Below are positions 61,330 to 64,000 of a stretch of 64,000 nt of DNA, in pieces. Source of the stretch: Sphingomonadales bacterium Ga0077559 (lineage in GTDB: Bacteria > Pseudomonadota > Alphaproteobacteria > Sphingomonadales > Sphingomonadaceae); contig LNFK01000034.1 of the NCBI GenBank assembly GCA_001464315.1, positions 40,428-104,427 on the forward strand. Reading direction: 5' to 3'. A program made the translations under genes and the position numbers. Numbering within the stretch: the stretch's first letter is position 1; every line of letters starts with the position of its first letter. The notes under the pieces are model-generated. The model did no database searches. It saw nothing but the letters and a program-made list of their open reading frames with translations, and was not told the DNA's origin.

Positions 61330-62310
61330 ATGACCTTCCGAATGCCCGCCGAATGGGAACCGCATGAACGCGTCTGGATCGGCTTTCCAAGCTTTGCCGA
61401 TTATTGGGGTAAACCATTGGCGGAGGCGCAGCGACAGATCGCGGCGTTTGCCAATGCGGTCCACGACAGCGGCGCTGGTGAAGCCGTCCACCTGATCGCG
61501 GGCAACGCCGATGCGGCAGCGTTGGCGTGCGATTTGGTCGACGAAGGTGTGATCGTTGAACAGCGTAACATCGGTGACATCTGGTTGCGCGACACTGGCT
61601 GCATCATTGTCAAAGACGGCACGCAGCGGATAGCGCGTAATTTCGGCTTCAACGGCTGGGGCGGTCGCTTTGATTATGCGGGTGACCAAAGCATTGGTTT
61701 GGAGCTAGCGCAAGCTGCGGAACTGTCGGTGCGTGACTGCGACTGGATACTAGAGGGCGGTTCGATTGATGTTGATGGCGAAGGCGCCGCCGTTACAACC
61801 GTAGATTGCCTGCTCAACCCGAACCGGAATGCATCGCTTGACAAGGTGCAAATTGAGGCGCGGTTGCGCAGCGACCTTGGCATCGAACGTCTGCTATGGC
61901 TCGGCGACGGCTTGGGCAATGATCACACCGATGGCCATGTTGATAATCTGGCCCGCTTTGTCGGCGCGAACCATCTGATCATTCCTGAAGCCCGCGACGC
62001 CGATGACCCCAATGCCGCCGTCTACGCCGATGCCCATCAGCGCGCGGAGGCCTTCGGATGCAAGGTCACCGCCCTGCCCTCGGTCGGACGGTTCGAGCAA
62101 AATGGCGAGGCCGTCCCAGCGAGTTACATGAACTTCTATATAGGAAACAGCGCGGTAATTGTCCCGATCTATGGCAGCCGCCACGACGATAATGCGCTGG
62201 CCGAACTTGCCTTGCTATTTCCAAACCACAAGATAGTCGGCCTCCCCGCCGACGCTGTTCTGACTGGCGGCGGTAGCTTCCATTGTTCGAGCCAGCAGGC
62301 ACCGCTTTGA
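61330..62310 (+). CDS. aguA: Agmatine deiminase family protein
   Basis: MPAEWEPHERVWIGFP; RDTGCIIV; LEGGSIDVDGEG; GDGLGNDHTDGHVDNLARF; GGGSFHCSSQQ. Confidence 0.95.
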   Translation: MTFRMPAEWEPHERVWIGFPSFADYWGKPLAEAQRQIAAFANAVHDSGAGEAVHLIAGNADAAALACDLVDEGVIVEQRNIGDIWLRDTGCIIVKDGTQRIARNFGFNGWGGRFDYAGDQSIGLELAQAAELSVRDCDWILEGGSIDVDGEGAAVTTVDCLLNPNRNASLDKVQIEARLRSDLGIERLLWLGDGLGNDHTDGHVDNLARFVGANHLIIPEARDADDPNAAVYADAHQRAEAFGCKVTALPSVGRFEQNGEAVPASYMNFYIGNSAVIVPIYGSRHDDNALAELALLFPNHKIVGLPADAVLTGGGSFHCSSQQAPL

Positions 62311-62376
62311 CCGTATTGGCAAAGTCAGATCTGCGCGCCATATACTAGCCGTCCAACAGAGAGGAAAATCACCCCC

Positions 62377-63237
62377 ATGAAGAAACTCATTTTACTCGCC
62401 CTCGCCGCCACCGCGCTCACCGCGCCCGCCGCTGCCCAGCATGATGGCATGAGCAAGGCCGAGCACGACAAGATGCACAAAGAACATACCGAGCGGCTTG
62501 CAAAAATCCTTGCCGATCCAGCCCGCGCTGAAGACGCCAAGCGTGACAAATATCGCCAGCCTGCCAAAACTCTTGAATTCTTTCAGGTCCACCCTGACCA
62601 TGTCATCGGCGAATATGCACCGGGCGGCGAATGGTACACGCGTATCTTGGGCCGCTATGTCAACGAAAAGGGCAAGTTCACTGGCCTCTATTTCGGTACC
62701 AACACCCATTTCAGCGATAAGCAGAAGGAAGGCATCGCCGCTGGCGTGGTAAAATTCCCTGAGGATGTAGCTAAGGTAACCGGCCGCCCCGCAACTGACT
62801 TTTCCGCCTTTTCGCTCAGCAGCATGCCTGAGGGCGTCAAAGGCACTTATGACCGTATCCTGATAATGAGGATGATGCACAATCTGATGAATTGGAACAT
62901 TGCCGACGCCGAAATTAAGGCGATGCGCGACCTGCTCAAGCCAGACGGCATGATCGGTATTGAGCAACATCGTGCCAAAGCCGACGCGCCGTTCAGTTAT
63001 ACCAACGGCAGCAAAGGCTATGTACGCGAAGCCGATGTAATCAAGTTCATGGAAGTGAACGGTTTTGAGCTTGTTGGCAAAAGCGATGCCAATGCCAATC
63101 CGAAAGACAGCGCTAACTGGCCCGACGGCGTATGGACACTGCCACCAGCACTCCGCCTGAAAGAAGTCGACAAGGCGAAATATGAAGCCATCGGCGAAAC
63201 CGACCGGATGACTTTGTTGTTCAAGAAGCGGCCCTGA
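62377..63237 (+). CDS. Predicted methyltransferase-like protein with N-terminal signal peptide
   Basis: MKKLILLALAATALTAPAAAQ signal; YDRILIMRMMHNLMNWNIADAEIKAMRDLLKPDGMIGIEQHRA resembles the C-terminal half of class I SAM methyltransferases. Confidence 0.8.
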   Translation: MKKLILLALAATALTAPAAAQHDGMSKAEHDKMHKEHTERLAKILADPARAEDAKRDKYRQPAKTLEFFQVHPDHVIGEYAPGGEWYTRILGRYVNEKGKFTGLYFGTNTHFSDKQKEGIAAGVVKFPEDVAKVTGRPATDFSAFSLSSMPEGVKGTYDRILIMRMMHNLMNWNIADAEIKAMRDLLKPDGMIGIEQHRAKADAPFSYTNGSKGYVREADVIKFMEVNGFELVGKSDANANPKDSANWPDGVWTLPPALRLKEVDKAKYEAIGETDRMTLLFKKRP

Positions 63238-63241
63238 TGCA

Positions 63242-63595
63242 TTGACGGCAGAGTTCATCACTCGCGCCCTGTTGTCGGGCCTTATCATCGCGGTGATCGC
63301 TTTGATCGGGCGAAAGGCTCCGGCAGCGGCGGCGTTGGTGGCCTCGCTGCCGCTAATTTCAATCCTCGGCATGATCTGGCTGTGGCGCGATACTGGCGAC
63401 AACGCGCTGCTTGCCAATCATGCCGAGGCGACATTCTGGTATGTACTCCCCAGCCTGCCGATGTTTCTGCTCATCCCGTGGATGTTGCGCAGTGGGTTCA
63501 GCTTCTGGCTGACGCTGGGCGCAGGCGTAGTCATGACATTCCTGCTCTACCTTGCCACAATCGGCATTGCCGCGCGTTTCGGTGTGCGGCTATAG
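63242..63595 (+). CDS. DUF3147 family membrane protein
   Basis: 117 aa, multi-TM, LIAVIALIGRKAPAAAALVASLPLISILGMIWLW. Confidence 0.75.
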   Translation: MTAEFITRALLSGLIIAVIALIGRKAPAAAALVASLPLISILGMIWLWRDTGDNALLANHAEATFWYVLPSLPMFLLIPWMLRSGFSFWLTLGAGVVMTFLLYLATIGIAARFGVRL

Positions 63596-63602
63596 CGACC
63601 CC

Positions 63603-64000
63603 ATGACCCGCAACATCACCGTCGCCGCCCTTCAATTGCCATTGGCTGGCAGCGAAGCCGAAAATATCGATGCCGTTTCCGACCTGGTCGCTGAGGCCGC
63701 AGCACAAGGCGCGCAGATTATTCTGCCTCCCGAACTTTTTTCCGGTCCCTATTTCTGCAAGACACAGGAAGAAGCGCATTTCGCCTTCGCCCGCCCGACG
63801 CTTGAACATCCATCGGTTCGCGCGATGGCAGAGCTTGCAAAGCAACTGGGTGTTGCCATTCCAACCAGCTTCTTCGAACGCGACGGTTCGCACTTTTACA
63901 ATACGCTCGCGATGATCGATGCGAACGGTGAAATCCTAGGCACCTATCGCAAGAGCCACATTCCCGATGGCCCCGGCTATCAGGAGAAATATTATTTCCG
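63603..64000 (+). CDS. aguB: N-carbamoylputrescine amidase (3' end outside window)
   Basis: MTRNITVAALQLPLAGS...IILPPELFSGPYFC (nitrilase Glu), GTYRKSHIPDGPGYQEKYYF (nitrilase Lys); frame open to window end. Confidence 0.93.
   Translation, partial: MTRNITVAALQLPLAGSEAENIDAVSDLVAEAAAQGAQIILPPELFSGPYFCKTQEEAHFAFARPTLEHPSVRAMAELAKQLGVAIPTSFFERDGSHFYNTLAMIDANGEILGTYRKSHIPDGPGYQEKYYF

Noticed and set aside
62392-63417. 341 aa minus-strand ORF
   Set aside because: Antisense to the signal-peptide methyltransferase-like gene; no motif or plausible start
1-64000. CRISPR array, prophage, transposase, defence island or secondary-metabolite cluster
   Set aside because: No regularly spaced repeats, no phage structural or integrase motifs, no IS transposase, no recognisable defence gene; gene order looks like conserved core genome
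1-64000. tRNA or rRNA genes
   Set aside because: No convincing cloverleaf with GGTTCGAATCC-type T-arm or rRNA signature seen in intergenic gaps; only the tmRNA was found

Overview
This 64 kb window is a dense, mostly core-genome segment of an alphaproteobacterium. Gene content (cckA, chvG, hdaA, a permuted two-piece ssrA, recA with GTTC-N7-GTTC operators, DUF2066 next to purM/purN) points to a sphingomonad-like lineage. I support about 65 protein genes, one RNA gene, several hairpin terminators and several intergenic repeat elements. Main blocks: chvG-hprK-rapZ-EIIA-HPr regulatory operon; trmH-type methylase; rmuC; pssA-psd; icd; CPA2 antiporter; alaS; arginase-family; recA; cckA; M13 peptidase; smpB; dapA; slt; greB; ppk2; aspS; rnd; hdaA; purM-purN; ndk; holC; pepA; lptD-surA-pdxA-rsmA; M20 hydrolase-astA-astB; ssrA; ferredoxin and two tandem cysteine desulfurases; rpiB-glyA; nrdR-trmJ; chorismate mutase; rpsD; S9 and M28 peptidases; aguA...aguB. 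I see no prophage, CRISPR array, transposase, tRNA, rRNA or recognisable defence island, and no convincing wholly new multi-gene system. The best second-look items are: a permuted tmRNA (tag ANDNEALALAA) that no ORF track would show, with an unusual triplicated motif downstream of the tag; LexA-type operators upstream of recA (two) and rmuC; a PurN-YjbR/MmcQ-like fusion; a signal-peptide-bearing methyltransferase-like protein inside the agmatine cluster; an M20 hydrolase next to astAB; a family of intergenic palindromic elements; and several probable frameshift or truncation events. All calls come from reading the sequence; no database search was run.
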